From Aquincolibacterium sp041674705 (lineage in GTDB: Bacteria > Omnitrophota > Omnitrophia > Omnitrophales > Aquincolibacteriaceae), in NCBI GenBank assembly GCA_041674705.1, contig JBAYVF010000006.1, positions 1 through 64,000 of the forward strand: a stretch of 64,000 nucleotides of DNA. Direction: 5' to 3'. Positions 56,590 to 64,000 of this stretch are shown here, piece by piece. The position numbers and the translations under genes were made by a program. The notes under the pieces were generated by a model. It was not told the origin of the DNA, did not search any database, and worked only from the letters and a program-made list of their open reading frames with translations. Position 1 is the first letter of the stretch, and each line of letters opens with the position of its first letter.

Positions 56590-57329
56590 TGGACGTGAAC
56601 TTTATCGACGGCGTTCTCTTGGTCGACAAGCCCGAGAACTGGACTTCCCACGATGTCTGCGCGTTCGTGCGCCGGCGCTTCGGGATTAAAAAAGTCGGGC
56701 ATGCCGGAACCCTCGATCCTCTTGCCACAGGGCTTTTGGTGCTCCTGCTTGGCAAAGCGACCAAAAACTCCATGCAGTTAAGCGCTTGCGATAAGGAATA
56801 TTTCGGTGCGTTGGAGCTGGGCGTTCAAACCGATTCTCATGATCGTCACGGAAAAGTTACCGCCGAAGCGCCCTGGGAGCCTATCACGCTCGAGATGATC
56901 CGCGCCAAGGCCGCTCAGCAGTTTACCGGCGACATCGTTCAGGTGCCGCCCATGGTTTCTGCCCTGAAACACGAAGGAACGCGCCTTTACAAGCTCGCGC
57001 GCCAGGGCAAGACTGTGGAACGCGAGGGGCGGCCGGTCACAGTACATGAATTCCGTTTTGACAAAAAAGACGGAAAGTTCGTAGAATTCCTGGCCTACGT
57101 CTCGAAAGGCACCTATGTTCGCACGCTCGTGAACGATCTCGGCGAGGCTCTGGGTTGTTTCGCGACAATGGCGCGCTTGCGCCGGCTCCGTAGCGGTTCG
57201 TTCAGGTTGGAACAGAGCGTTACGATCGAGGATATGAAGAATTTCACTCCAGCCCAACTTCGTGAAAAAGTGATCCCCTTAAGCGCCACACACCTCCATG
57301 CAGATCATACCGGACCTTCAAAAGTATAA
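56589..57329 (+). CDS. truB: tRNA pseudouridine-55 synthase
   Basis: The 246-residue protein has GVLLVDKPENWTSHDVCAFV, the catalytic Asp in VGHAGTLDPLATGLLVLLLG, TKNSMQLSACDKEYFGALEL and SKGTYVRTLVNDLGEALG, typical of TruB. It makes pseudouridine 55 in the T loop of tRNAs. It lacks a long C-terminal PUA extension, so it is of the short type. Its ATG overlaps the rbfA stop and its end overlaps ribF by 32 bases. Confidence 0.96.
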   Translation: MDVNFIDGVLLVDKPENWTSHDVCAFVRRRFGIKKVGHAGTLDPLATGLLVLLLGKATKNSMQLSACDKEYFGALELGVQTDSHDRHGKVTAEAPWEPITLEMIRAKAAQQFTGDIVQVPPMVSALKHEGTRLYKLARQGKTVEREGRPVTVHEFRFDKKDGKFVEFLAYVSKGTYVRTLVNDLGEALGCFATMARLRRLRSGSFRLEQSVTIEDMKNFTPAQLREKVIPLSATHLHADHTGPSKV

Positions 57330-58320
57330 GGGCCGTTCGTCCAGACCCATTGTTCTCGCGCTTGGGAACTTTGACGGCTTTCATCTCGGCCATCAGAAGC
57401 TTCTGCGGTATGTCGTTAGCCAAGCGAAAAAAGAACATGCGCTTGCCGCAGTTCTAACCTTTCCTGAGCATCCGCATAGCATTCTTCATCCTGACCGTAA
57501 ACCCATGATGCTCATGAGCCTGGAGCAGAAACTTTTTTATCTGGCCGAAGCCGGGATCGACCTTTGTTTTTTGCAATCCTTTACCCCGGCGTTCTCAAAA
57601 ATGACGCCGCGGGATTTTGCGGAAAAAGTTCTCGTAAAAAAGCTTCACATCCGCGAGATCTGCATGGGACACGACGCTCATTTTGGTCGCGGCCGGAAAG
57701 GGGATACGGGGCTCATGAAGGAGCTCGCTAAGACGAACGGATTTCTTTTCAGGAAAATGAAGCCCGTGATGTCGGGAGGAAAACCCGTCTCGAGTTCCCG
57801 TGTTCGCGAACTTCTTATGAAAGGCGAGATCGAGCGAGCCGGGAAATGTCTCGGCCGGCCTTTCAGCATGTTCGGCAAGGTGATCCAAGGAAAAGGCCAC
57901 GGGCTTCATCTCGGGTTCCCGACGGCTAATCTCGAAGTTCATTCCGAGATTCTTTTGCCCCTGGGCGTCTATGTGGCTTCGGGACGTTTTTTGTCCCGCC
58001 CCCCTTCTTGCTTTCGCAAGAAAGCAGGGGGGCACGCTTTAAAATCAGCGTGGCTTCCGGGAGTCGCGAATTTCGGGAAACGGCCGACTTATCCCAAAGC
58101 AGAAACGCCACGGCCGGTCCTGGAACTGCACCTCCTGGATTTCAAAGGGAAAGTTTACGGTCAAATGATGGAGATCGCCCTGCATCGGTTCCTTCGACCG
58201 GAGAAGAAATTTCCCGCCGAAAAGGCCCTTAAAGTACAAATTCAGCAAGATGTTCAGGCCGCAAGGCGTTATTACAGATCAAGAAATCGCTTCAGAAATA
58301 CGGGAGAGGCGAAATTTTGA
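57298..58320 (+). CDS. ribF: bifunctional riboflavin kinase / FMN adenylyltransferase
   Basis: The 340-residue protein has the nucleotidyl transferase domain (LALGNFDGFHLGHQKLL, CMGHDAHFGRGRKGD, SSSRVRELLMKGEIERA) and the C-terminal riboflavin kinase domain (GHGLHLGFPTANLEV, LPLGVYVASGR, GVANFGKRPTY). It makes FMN and FAD. Between GVYVASG and GVANFGKRPT about 24 residues (FLSRPPSCFRKKAGGHALKS) replace the short beta-turn of normal kinases; they are encoded by three consecutive hairpins. Whether the kinase still works is unsure. It overlaps truB by 32 bases. Confidence 0.94.
   Translation: MQIIPDLQKYKGRSSRPIVLALGNFDGFHLGHQKLLRYVVSQAKKEHALAAVLTFPEHPHSILHPDRKPMMLMSLEQKLFYLAEAGIDLCFLQSFTPAFSKMTPRDFAEKVLVKKLHIREICMGHDAHFGRGRKGDTGLMKELAKTNGFLFRKMKPVMSGGKPVSSSRVRELLMKGEIERAGKCLGRPFSMFGKVIQGKGHGLHLGFPTANLEVHSEILLPLGVYVASGRFLSRPPSCFRKKAGGHALKSAWLPGVANFGKRPTYPKAETPRPVLELHLLDFKGKVYGQMMEIALHRFLRPEKKFPAEKALKVQIQQDVQAARRYYRSRNRFRNTGEAKF
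57981..58052 (+). repeat. train of three hairpins in frame inside ribF
   Basis: GGGAC-GTTTTTT-GTCCC (57981-57997), then GCCCCCC...GGGGGGC around an inner CTTGC-TTTC-GCAAG stem (57998-58033), then CACGCT-TTAAAATC-AGCGTG (58033-58052). The middle stem has the same core as hairpin 2 between pstB2 and phoU. All three keep the reading frame open. Confidence 0.85.
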
Positions 58321-58334
58321 AAATCATTAAAATC

Positions 58335-58364
58335 TGGACAAGGCGAGGGTTGCTGGGGTATACT
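58335..58364 (+). promoter_or_regulatory. promoter candidate of rpsO-pnp
   Basis: -35 TGGACA (58335-58340), 18-base spacer, -10 TATACT (58359-58364). It lies 65 bases before rpsO. Confidence 0.55.
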
Positions 58365-58428
58365 CCCGAGCCTTCAACGACTATAAAAAAGACGTAACTC
58401 AAACAAAGACGAGGAGTTAGAAGAAAAA

Positions 58429-58698
58429 ATGGCATTAGCAAAGACGAAGAAAAAAGAGATCATTTCGAAATACAAGATCAGCAAGAACGATTCAGGGTCC
58501 GATGAGGTGCAGATCGCCCTCCTTACCGAGCGCATCAACGGTCTTTCCGGACATTTTGGAAAAAATGTCAAGGATCACCATTCGCGTTACGGGCTTATCA
58601 AGATGGTCAGCCGCCGTAAAAGGCTTCTGAAGCATCTCCAAAGAGAGACCCCTGAAAAATATCAGCAGATCATCGCTCGCCTTGATCTGAGGAAGTAA
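58429..58698 (+). CDS. rpsO: 30S ribosomal protein S15
   Basis: The 89-residue protein has the S15 length and pattern: SDEVQIALLTERINGLSGHF, DHHSRYGLIKMVSRRKRLLK and YQQIIARLDLRK. It binds 16S rRNA helix 22 in the central domain. Two strong purine stretches (GAGGAG and GAAG) precede the ATG. The order rpsO-pnp is widely conserved. The 80-base gap before pnp has no clear terminator. Confidence 0.98.
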   Translation: MALAKTKKKEIISKYKISKNDSGSDEVQIALLTERINGLSGHFGKNVKDHHSRYGLIKMVSRRKRLLKHLQRETPEKYQQIIARLDLRK

Positions 58699-58778
58699 TT
58701 TCCTCGTTTCAGATGGAAAATCAGCCTGTCCTTATCTTGAAGAAGTCCCAACCTCACAATCGAAAGGTGTAACCTCAC

Positions 58779-60962
58779 ATGACAAACGTCTCAAAAGTTT
58801 CTACTCAGATCGGGGGCCGCGAAGTGTCCCTGGAAACCGGGCGCATGGCCAAGCAGGCTCATGGCGCCGTGCTCGCCCAATGCGGCGGGACCGTGATCCT
58901 GGCAGCCGTGGTCGCGGCAGCGGATAAGAAAGAGATCCGCGATTTTTTCCCGCTCACCGTGGATTACCGTGAACGCACGTACGCCGCCGGGAAGATCCCG
59001 GGAGGTTTTTTCAAGCGGGAAGGGCGTCCCTCTGAAAAGGAGATCCTGACCTCGCGCCTGATCGACCGGCCCATCCGTCCGCTTTTCCCCGAAGATTATC
59101 TTAACGAAGTGCAAGTCTCAGTCACGGTGCTGTCGATCGACGGCGAGAACATGACCGAGATTTTCGCCATGAACGCGGCTTCGGCGGCGCTCATGATCTC
59201 GGACATTCCTTACACGACCGCTCTCGGCGCCGCGCGCGTCGGGCTCGTGGACGGACAATTCATCGTGAATCCCACGCACCAGGAGCTTGAAAAGAGCGCC
59301 CTGGACCTCGTGGTCGCCGGGACGCTTGAAAAGATCGTCATGATCGAAGCGGGCGCCCAGGAGATCTCGGAAGAGCAAATGCTTGAGGCCCTCAAAGTCG
59401 GGCATGAAGCGGTCAAGCAAGCCGTGAAGTTGCAGCTCGACCTTGTGAAAAAGGCCGGCAAGACCAAGAAAGCCGTGAAGCCGCTTCAATTCCAGGCGGG
59501 TATGGAAAAAAAGATCGAGGCCGCGATCGGCGGGGAGTTCGAAAAAATGTTCTCTCAGTCAGGCAAGGAAGCGCAGGAAGCGTTCCTGAAAGGTCTTTAT
59601 GAAAAGGCCCTTGCGCAGTGCGACACCAAGGCTGAAGATTTTGATGAGGCCCTCGTGAAGATCGCGTTTGCGCGGCTCGAACACGAAAAGATCCGTGATT
59701 TTGTGCTTTCGACCGGCAAACGTCCGGACGGACGCGGCGAACGCGATATCCGTCAGATCACCTGCGAGATCGGCATTTTGCCGAGGACGCACGGATCTTC
59801 ACTTTTTACCCGCGGTCAGACCCAGAGTTTGAGTGTGGTTACGCTCGGCACGGGCGATGACGAACAGACGATCGATGCTCTGGAGAAAAATTACTCCAGG
59901 CGTTTTATGCTCCATTATAATTTTCCGCATTACAGCGTGGGCGAGGTCGGCCCCAATCGCGGAACGGGTCGTCGTGAGATCGGTCACGGGGCGCTTGCTT
60001 CACGCGCTTTGGAACCTATTCTCCCTTCCCAGGAAGATTTTCCGTATACCATTCGTCTCGTTTCCGAGATCATGGAATCCAATGGGTCGAGTTCCATGGC
60101 CACGGTTTGCGGCGGAACGCTCGCGCTTATGGATGCCGGGGTGCCTGTCAAGGCGCCGGTGGCTGGCATCGCGATCGGGATGGTGTCTGACAAGAGCCGC
60201 TGGAAAGTTTTGACCGATATCGCCGGGATCGAAGACCATTTGGGCGATATGGACTTCAAGGCCGCGGGAACCCGCGAAGGCCTTACGGCGCTTCAGATGG
60301 ATATGAAGATCGACGGTATTACCGAAGCCCAGCTCAAGGAAGCGTTCGATCACGCCAAACAGGCGCGCTTCAAGATCCTGGACAAGATCGCGGCTTGCAT
60401 CAAAACTCCGAAGGAACTTTCGGAATTTGCGCCGCGCATTACGACCCTCAAGATCGATCCGGAAAAGATCGGCATGTTGATCGGTCCCGGAGGCAAGAAT
60501 ATCCGCAAGATCGTCGAAGAAACCGGCGCCAAGATCGACATCGAAGATGACGGCCGTGTTTTCATTGCCGCGATGAGCAGTGAGTCCTCTGCTGCCGCGA
60601 TCGCGCGCGTTCAGGCCGTGACCGAAGACGCCGAGATCGGCAAGATCTATGACAGCACGGTCCAGAAGCTCATGGTGTTTGGCGCGTTCTGCGAAGTGTT
60701 GCCCGGGAAAGACGGGCTTTGCCACGTTTCCGAGATCACCGAAGGATTTGTAAAAAGCGCCGGGGATTATCTCCGCGTGGGGGACAAGGTAAAAGTGAAG
60801 GTCCTCAGTGTCGATGAACGGGGCAAGATCAGCTTGAGCATCAAGCAAGCGATGACCGAACCCCTTCCGATACTTCCTGAAGATCAAAGGACGGTCGTGG
60901 AAGCAGCTCCTCCGAGACGTGATCGCGATGATCGCGGTGGAAGAGGCCGGCCTCGCCGCTAA
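58779..60962 (+). CDS. pnp: polyribonucleotide nucleotidyltransferase (PNPase)
   Basis: The 727-residue enzyme has two RNase PH-like domains (GGFFKREGRPSEKEILTSRL; GRRPDG-like GKRPDGRGERDIR; RREIGHGALASRAL), a KH domain with GPGGKNIRKI, an S1 domain (FCEVLPGKDGLCHVSEI) and a short Arg/Asp-rich tail (RRDRDDRGGRGRPRR). It degrades RNA from the 3' end with phosphate, the core of RNA turnover. A large palindrome 10 bases after the stop may terminate the operon. Confidence 0.97.
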   Translation: MTNVSKVSTQIGGREVSLETGRMAKQAHGAVLAQCGGTVILAAVVAAADKKEIRDFFPLTVDYRERTYAAGKIPGGFFKREGRPSEKEILTSRLIDRPIRPLFPEDYLNEVQVSVTVLSIDGENMTEIFAMNAASAALMISDIPYTTALGAARVGLVDGQFIVNPTHQELEKSALDLVVAGTLEKIVMIEAGAQEISEEQMLEALKVGHEAVKQAVKLQLDLVKKAGKTKKAVKPLQFQAGMEKKIEAAIGGEFEKMFSQSGKEAQEAFLKGLYEKALAQCDTKAEDFDEALVKIAFARLEHEKIRDFVLSTGKRPDGRGERDIRQITCEIGILPRTHGSSLFTRGQTQSLSVVTLGTGDDEQTIDALEKNYSRRFMLHYNFPHYSVGEVGPNRGTGRREIGHGALASRALEPILPSQEDFPYTIRLVSEIMESNGSSSMATVCGGTLALMDAGVPVKAPVAGIAIGMVSDKSRWKVLTDIAGIEDHLGDMDFKAAGTREGLTALQMDMKIDGITEAQLKEAFDHAKQARFKILDKIAACIKTPKELSEFAPRITTLKIDPEKIGMLIGPGGKNIRKIVEETGAKIDIEDDGRVFIAAMSSESSAAAIARVQAVTEDAEIGKIYDSTVQKLMVFGAFCEVLPGKDGLCHVSEITEGFVKSAGDYLRVGDKVKVKVLSVDERGKISLSIKQAMTEPLPILPEDQRTVVEAAPPRRDRDDRGGRGRPRR

Positions 60963-60972
60963 GCAGCGTTTT

Positions 60973-61020
60973 AAAAAAGGGGGCAGGCTACTTTTCCAAT
61001 AAAGTGGCCTGCCCCTTTTA
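60973..61020 (+). terminator. terminator-like palindrome after pnp, GGGGCAGGC family
   Basis: AAAAGGGGGCAGGC + TACTTT pairs with AAAGTG + GCCTGCCCCTTTT, and T-rich sequence follows. It could terminate transcription in both directions. Its core is the same as that of the nested palindrome inside dnaX. Confidence 0.78.
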
Positions 61021-61036
61021 ATTTTTTGAGGATGCT

Positions 61037-61486
61037 ATGAAAGAAATTCAAGTCCTGATCAAGACCTTACCGCATTTCGAAGGCTTGCCTCTTCCGCAGT
61101 ATCAGACCGAAGGTGCGAGCGGCATCGATCTCCTGGCGGCCTGCCAAGAACCTGTCACGATCCAGCCGGGGGACCGGGTTTTAGTTCCCACGGGTATCAT
61201 TATTGCTCTTCCGAGGCATCTCGAGGCTCAGATCCGTCCACGAAGCGGCCTTGCGATCAAACACGGCATTACGCTCCTCAATACCCCCGGGACGATCGAC
61301 TCCGATTATCGCGGCGAGATCCAGGTCATTTTGATCAATCACGCGAAAGAAGCTTTTACCGTAACGCGCGGTATGCGGATCGCCCAAATGGTCCTTGCCG
61401 AAGTGGTTAAGGCGAAGCTCGAGGTAGTCGATAATCTTGATGGAACGCGCCGGGGTGCCGGCGGTTTCGGCCATACCGGCCACTGA
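61037..61486 (+). CDS. dut: deoxyuridine 5'-triphosphate nucleotidohydrolase
   Basis: The 149-residue trimeric-type dUTPase has the five motifs: ASGIDLLAA, PRSGLAIKHG, LNTPGTIDSDYRGEIQVIL (with catalytic Asp-Tyr), RIAQMVL and the C-terminal P-loop-like RRGAGGFGHTGH. It splits dUTP to dUMP and prevents uracil entering DNA. A GAGGA site precedes the ATG. A repeat begins 6 bases after the stop. Confidence 0.97.
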   Translation: MKEIQVLIKTLPHFEGLPLPQYQTEGASGIDLLAACQEPVTIQPGDRVLVPTGIIIALPRHLEAQIRPRSGLAIKHGITLLNTPGTIDSDYRGEIQVILINHAKEAFTVTRGMRIAQMVLAEVVKAKLEVVDNLDGTRRGAGGFGHTGH

Positions 61487-61491
61487 ACCGT

Positions 61492-61577
61492 AGCGGACAG
61501 CGTTAAGCGCTAAGCGTTCAGGATTGCCAAAAAATAAATCCGTTCATTATTAATATTCTTTACGCTGTTCGCTTAAC
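61492..61577 (+). repeat. TTAAGCG-type reiterated inverted repeat between dut and ftsK
   Basis: The left arm AGCGGACAGCGTTAAGCGCT then AAGCG (61492-61516) pairs with TTTACGCTGTTCGCTTAAC (61559-61577) over an A+T-rich loop. A related element is in frame in the giant gene at 51236-51309. Confidence 0.78.
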
Positions 61578-61594
61578 ACCTATCTCTAGGATTT

Positions 61595-64000
61595 ATGAAA
61601 AAAGAACGAGTCAACGAGATCTGGGGCGTTTTTTTCCTTTTGCTGGGGCTCTTCACTTTTGCGAGCCTTTTTTTCTATCGCGCTGAGGATATCGCGTTCT
61701 ATTCTTCACATCCCACTTTCCCCGTCGCCAATTACGCCGGAGTTTTTGGCGCCTATGTTGCTTTCGGGCTTTTTCTTGTTTTTGGCGTGAGCGCCTTCGT
61801 CATCCCCTTTGTTTTTCTTCTTTGGGCAGAATGTTTTTTTCTTCAAAAAGTTCCCGAGCGGAAACTCTTCAAATTTATCGGGCTGGCCATTGCGCTTCTC
61901 TCGATCGCAACGATCGTGGCGATCACCGTCGGGCCCCAGCAACGCTTCGTCTATGGCGGCGCGTTCGGGTACGTGGCAGGCAACCATCTTCTGCGCTATT
62001 TCGGACGCTTGGGAAGCTATATTCTGGCCGGTTCTGCACTTTTACTCTCGCTTCTTCTCGCGACAGATTTTCTTCTCTATCCCTTATTTCGCGCGATCCT
62101 CGGGAAACTCCAAGCGCTCTTCTCAGGCGTTGCCGAACGGATCTCTCGCGAGCCTCAAAAAAATGGAAATGCGGCTCTTTTGAAAAAGGAGCAGGAGCGA
62201 CAAGCGAGGGATTTGAAACAGCGGGAGAGGGAAAAGGAAAAAGCGAAAGAAAAAGAAAAATCGGCGCCGCGAATGCCGGACATGCCGCTCAAGATCAAGA
62301 CCTATCAACCGACCGCGGGCATGGCGGATGATAAGCCCAATTCTCAATCAAAAAATTCAAAGGGTAATTGGACTAATCTTGGCAACCTTCAGTCAGAAGA
62401 AAATAGAGGCCAGGATAAGACGAAGGCTGAAAAGAAGCCCAAAGAAGAAGCGAAAGAGGCTGTGAAGAAACAGGTGCCGCAGCTTGCGGCTCCAAAAACG
62501 GAAGTTTCGAGCAAGGAAAAGCCATCAGAAAAGGGTTCCAGCGGCGAGGCCACCTTTAAAGGCGTGATCGGTTCCCAGATCAAGGCTGATGCGAATTATC
62601 AATTTCCCTCCGTAGATCTCTTGAAAAGACCGAAGGAAGATGTGGTGGGTGGAGGCGATGATCTCGAAGCCAATTCCAAAGCCATCGAAGCGACGCTTGC
62701 CGAATTCGAGATCGAGGTCAAGGTGGTCGAGGTAGAGCAGGGGCCGAAGATCACGCTTTATGAGATCCTTCCGGCACCGGGCGTTCGCGCCAATTCGATC
62801 GCGGCCTATGAAGATGATATCGCGATGGCGCTTAAGGCCACCAGCATCCGGATGATCATTCCGATCCCCGGGAAACAGACGATCGGGATCGAAGTCCCGA
62901 ATTCTGTATCCCGGCCGATCCTGGTACGCGAGATGATCGAGAATCCTGATTTTCGTTCTCAGAAATGCATGCTGCCTTTGATCCTCGGGAAAGACACGAG
63001 CGGAAGGCCGATGATCGCGGACCTGGCGGCTATGCCCCACATTCTGATCGCCGGAACCACGGGAAGCGGCAAAACTGTTTGCATTAATTCCATTATCGCC
63101 GGGTTTCTTTATCACTGTACGCCTTCTCAGTTAAAACTTGTTATGGTGGATCCGAAAATGGTCGAGCTCGCCGTTTACAACAAGATCCCGCACATGCTTT
63201 CGCCCGTGGTGACGGATGTGCGCAAGGCGTCCAACACGCTCAACTGGGTCGTGATGGAAATGGAAAAACGGTACCGTCTTTTTGCTACGGTGGGTGTAAG
63301 AAATATTGTTGGGTTTAACACCCGCGAACTTTCCGAAGAAGGCGTGAAACAGGTTGAGGCGGCGGGGGATTCCGAAAATGTAATTCCGGCCTCGATCCCT
63401 TACATTGTGGTCATCATCGACGAGCTTGCGGATCTCATGCTGGTGGCGCAGGATAAGGTTGAGACCGCCATCACACGCCTTGCCCAGCTTTCCCGCGCGG
63501 TCGGTATCCACTTGATCCTTGCGACGCAGCGACCCTCAGTGGATGTCATCACGGGCGTTATCAAAGCGAATTTTCCGGCCCGTGTTGCGTTCAAAGTAGC
63601 CTCCGTCGTAGACTCCCGAACGATTCTCGATAACAAAGGGGCTGATAAGTTACTGGGCCGCGGGGATATGCTTTTTGTGCAACCTGGAAGCGATAATATG
63701 ATCCGGGGACAAGCGCCGCTCATTGAAGACGAAGAGATCAATCGCATCGTGGCTTTTACTGCGACTCAGGGAAAACCGGAATACCATTCCGAGATCCAGT
63801 CCGTGCAGAATAGCTCCATGCCGGGAGGCGCCGGAGAAAAAGATGATATGTTCGAAGAAGCGAAGCGCATTGTTCTCACCACGCGTCAGGCTTCGACCTC
63901 CTATTTACAGCGACGCTTGAGACTCGGGTATTCGCGGGCGGCCCGTGTTGTGGATCAACTGGAGGCTGCAGGCGTGATCGGCCCACAAGACGGAGCGAAG
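61595..64000 (+). CDS. ftsK: DNA translocase FtsK/SpoIIIE (partial, runs off the right edge)
   Basis: The frame is open from ATG 61595 to the last base, 802 codons. Four or more membrane segments lie in residues 8-175, then a charged coiled linker (QERQARDLKQREREKEKAKE), then the motor: Walker A HILIAGTTGSGKTVCINSII, Walker B IVVIIDELADLMLVAQ, AQLSRAVGIHLILATQRPS, and the start of the gamma winged helix (SYLQRRLRLGYSRAARVVDQ). It pumps DNA at the division septum. Residues about 246-275 (KPNSQSKNSKGNWTNLGN and on) come from the element shared with rbfA. The C-terminus is missing only because the window ends. Confidence 0.96.
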   Translation, partial: MKKERVNEIWGVFFLLLGLFTFASLFFYRAEDIAFYSSHPTFPVANYAGVFGAYVAFGLFLVFGVSAFVIPFVFLLWAECFFLQKVPERKLFKFIGLAIALLSIATIVAITVGPQQRFVYGGAFGYVAGNHLLRYFGRLGSYILAGSALLLSLLLATDFLLYPLFRAILGKLQALFSGVAERISREPQKNGNAALLKKEQERQARDLKQREREKEKAKEKEKSAPRMPDMPLKIKTYQPTAGMADDKPNSQSKNSKGNWTNLGNLQSEENRGQDKTKAEKKPKEEAKEAVKKQVPQLAAPKTEVSSKEKPSEKGSSGEATFKGVIGSQIKADANYQFPSVDLLKRPKEDVVGGGDDLEANSKAIEATLAEFEIEVKVVEVEQGPKITLYEILPAPGVRANSIAAYEDDIAMALKATSIRMIIPIPGKQTIGIEVPNSVSRPILVREMIENPDFRSQKCMLPLILGKDTSGRPMIADLAAMPHILIAGTTGSGKTVCINSIIAGFLYHCTPSQLKLVMVDPKMVELAVYNKIPHMLSPVVTDVRKASNTLNWVVMEMEKRYRLFATVGVRNIVGFNTRELSEEGVKQVEAAGDSENVIPASIPYIVVIIDELADLMLVAQDKVETAITRLAQLSRAVGIHLILATQRPSVDVITGVIKANFPARVAFKVASVVDSRTILDNKGADKLLGRGDMLFVQPGSDNMIRGQAPLIEDEEINRIVAFTATQGKPEYHSEIQSVQNSSMPGGAGEKDDMFEEAKRIVLTTRQASTSYLQRRLRLGYSRAARVVDQLEAAGVIGPQDGAK
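62334..62420 (+). repeat. 87-bp palindromic element in frame in the ftsK linker
   Basis: It is the homologue of the rbfA element at 56494-56580, with CCCAATT...TAATTGG and CTTGGC...GCCAGG arms, about 84% identical by hand count and in the same frame. It lies in the variable linker between membrane and motor domains. Confidence 0.88.

Noticed and set aside
1..64000. CRISPR array, prophage, or classical insertion sequence
   Set aside because: Repeats here are palindromic singles without regular spacers; no cas, integrase, transposase or phage structural gene was recognised.

Overview
The window looks like a chromosomal piece of an uncultivated Gram-negative bacterium of the PVC group, most probably Omnitrophota (old name OP3). 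This is an inference. It rests on a 2699-residue secreted-type protein whose domains are separated by RSEMR-like linkers, a small exported protein resembling the exosortase-associated TIGR04073 family, porin and lipid-A-type genes, and many imperfect palindromic repeats. No rRNA or phylogenetic marker was compared, so the phylum is a best guess.

Layout. 1-8.7 kb: a small exported protein, an inositol-monophosphatase-type phosphatase with a small basic protein, then the oxidative half of the TCA cycle (isocitrate dehydrogenase, aconitase, citrate synthase) interleaved with a hemerythrin, a pseudouridine synthase, a small Cys protein and an isoprenylcysteine-type methyltransferase. 8.8-12.3 kb: an ATP-grasp enzyme, a DUF2203 protein and GapN. 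12.4-21.8 kb: a full phosphate-starvation locus, phoR-phoB divergent from porin-pstS-pstC-pstA-pstB1-pstB2-phoU, with 11-bp-spaced candidate Pho boxes before the porin and before pstS. 21.9-24.8 kb (minus): myo-inositol-phosphate synthase, a CDP-alcohol phosphatidyltransferase and a secreted protein, suggesting inositol phospholipid synthesis. 25-33.4 kb: a stand-alone tRNA-binding protein, DUF1015, and a folate-linked group pabB-pabC-purH-folC followed by mnmE. 33.8-39 kb: B12-dependent ribonucleotide reductase behind a pair of NrdR boxes, and a CHASE2-GGDEF diguanylate cyclase. 39-44 kb: a GIY-YIG cassette set in a broken tRNA-Ser, an intact tRNA-Ser(CGA), dnaX, recR, an SDR, tRNA-Gly(UCC) and an LpxL-type acyltransferase. 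44-52.1 kb (minus): the giant protein. 52.4-64 kb: nusA-infB-rbfA-truB-ribF-rpsO-pnp, dut and ftsK, which runs off the right edge.

The main discoveries are: (1) a GIY-YIG gene with inverted ends lying between two copies of a tRNA-Ser 5' end, which looks like a small tRNA-targeting mobile element; (2) two tandem PstB ATPases that have lost complementary ABC motifs, so that a heterodimer would hold one canonical and one degenerate ATP site; (3) several families of palindromic repeats that sit on stop codons and also occur in frame inside phoR, dnaX, ribF, rbfA, ftsK and the giant gene, including an 87-bp element about 84% identical between rbfA and ftsK and read in the same frame in both; (4) the giant fusion protein itself, with a signal peptide, a Tiki/ChaN-like region, a methyltransferase-like region and a radical-SAM domain. 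There is no CRISPR array, phage module or classical insertion sequence that I can see.
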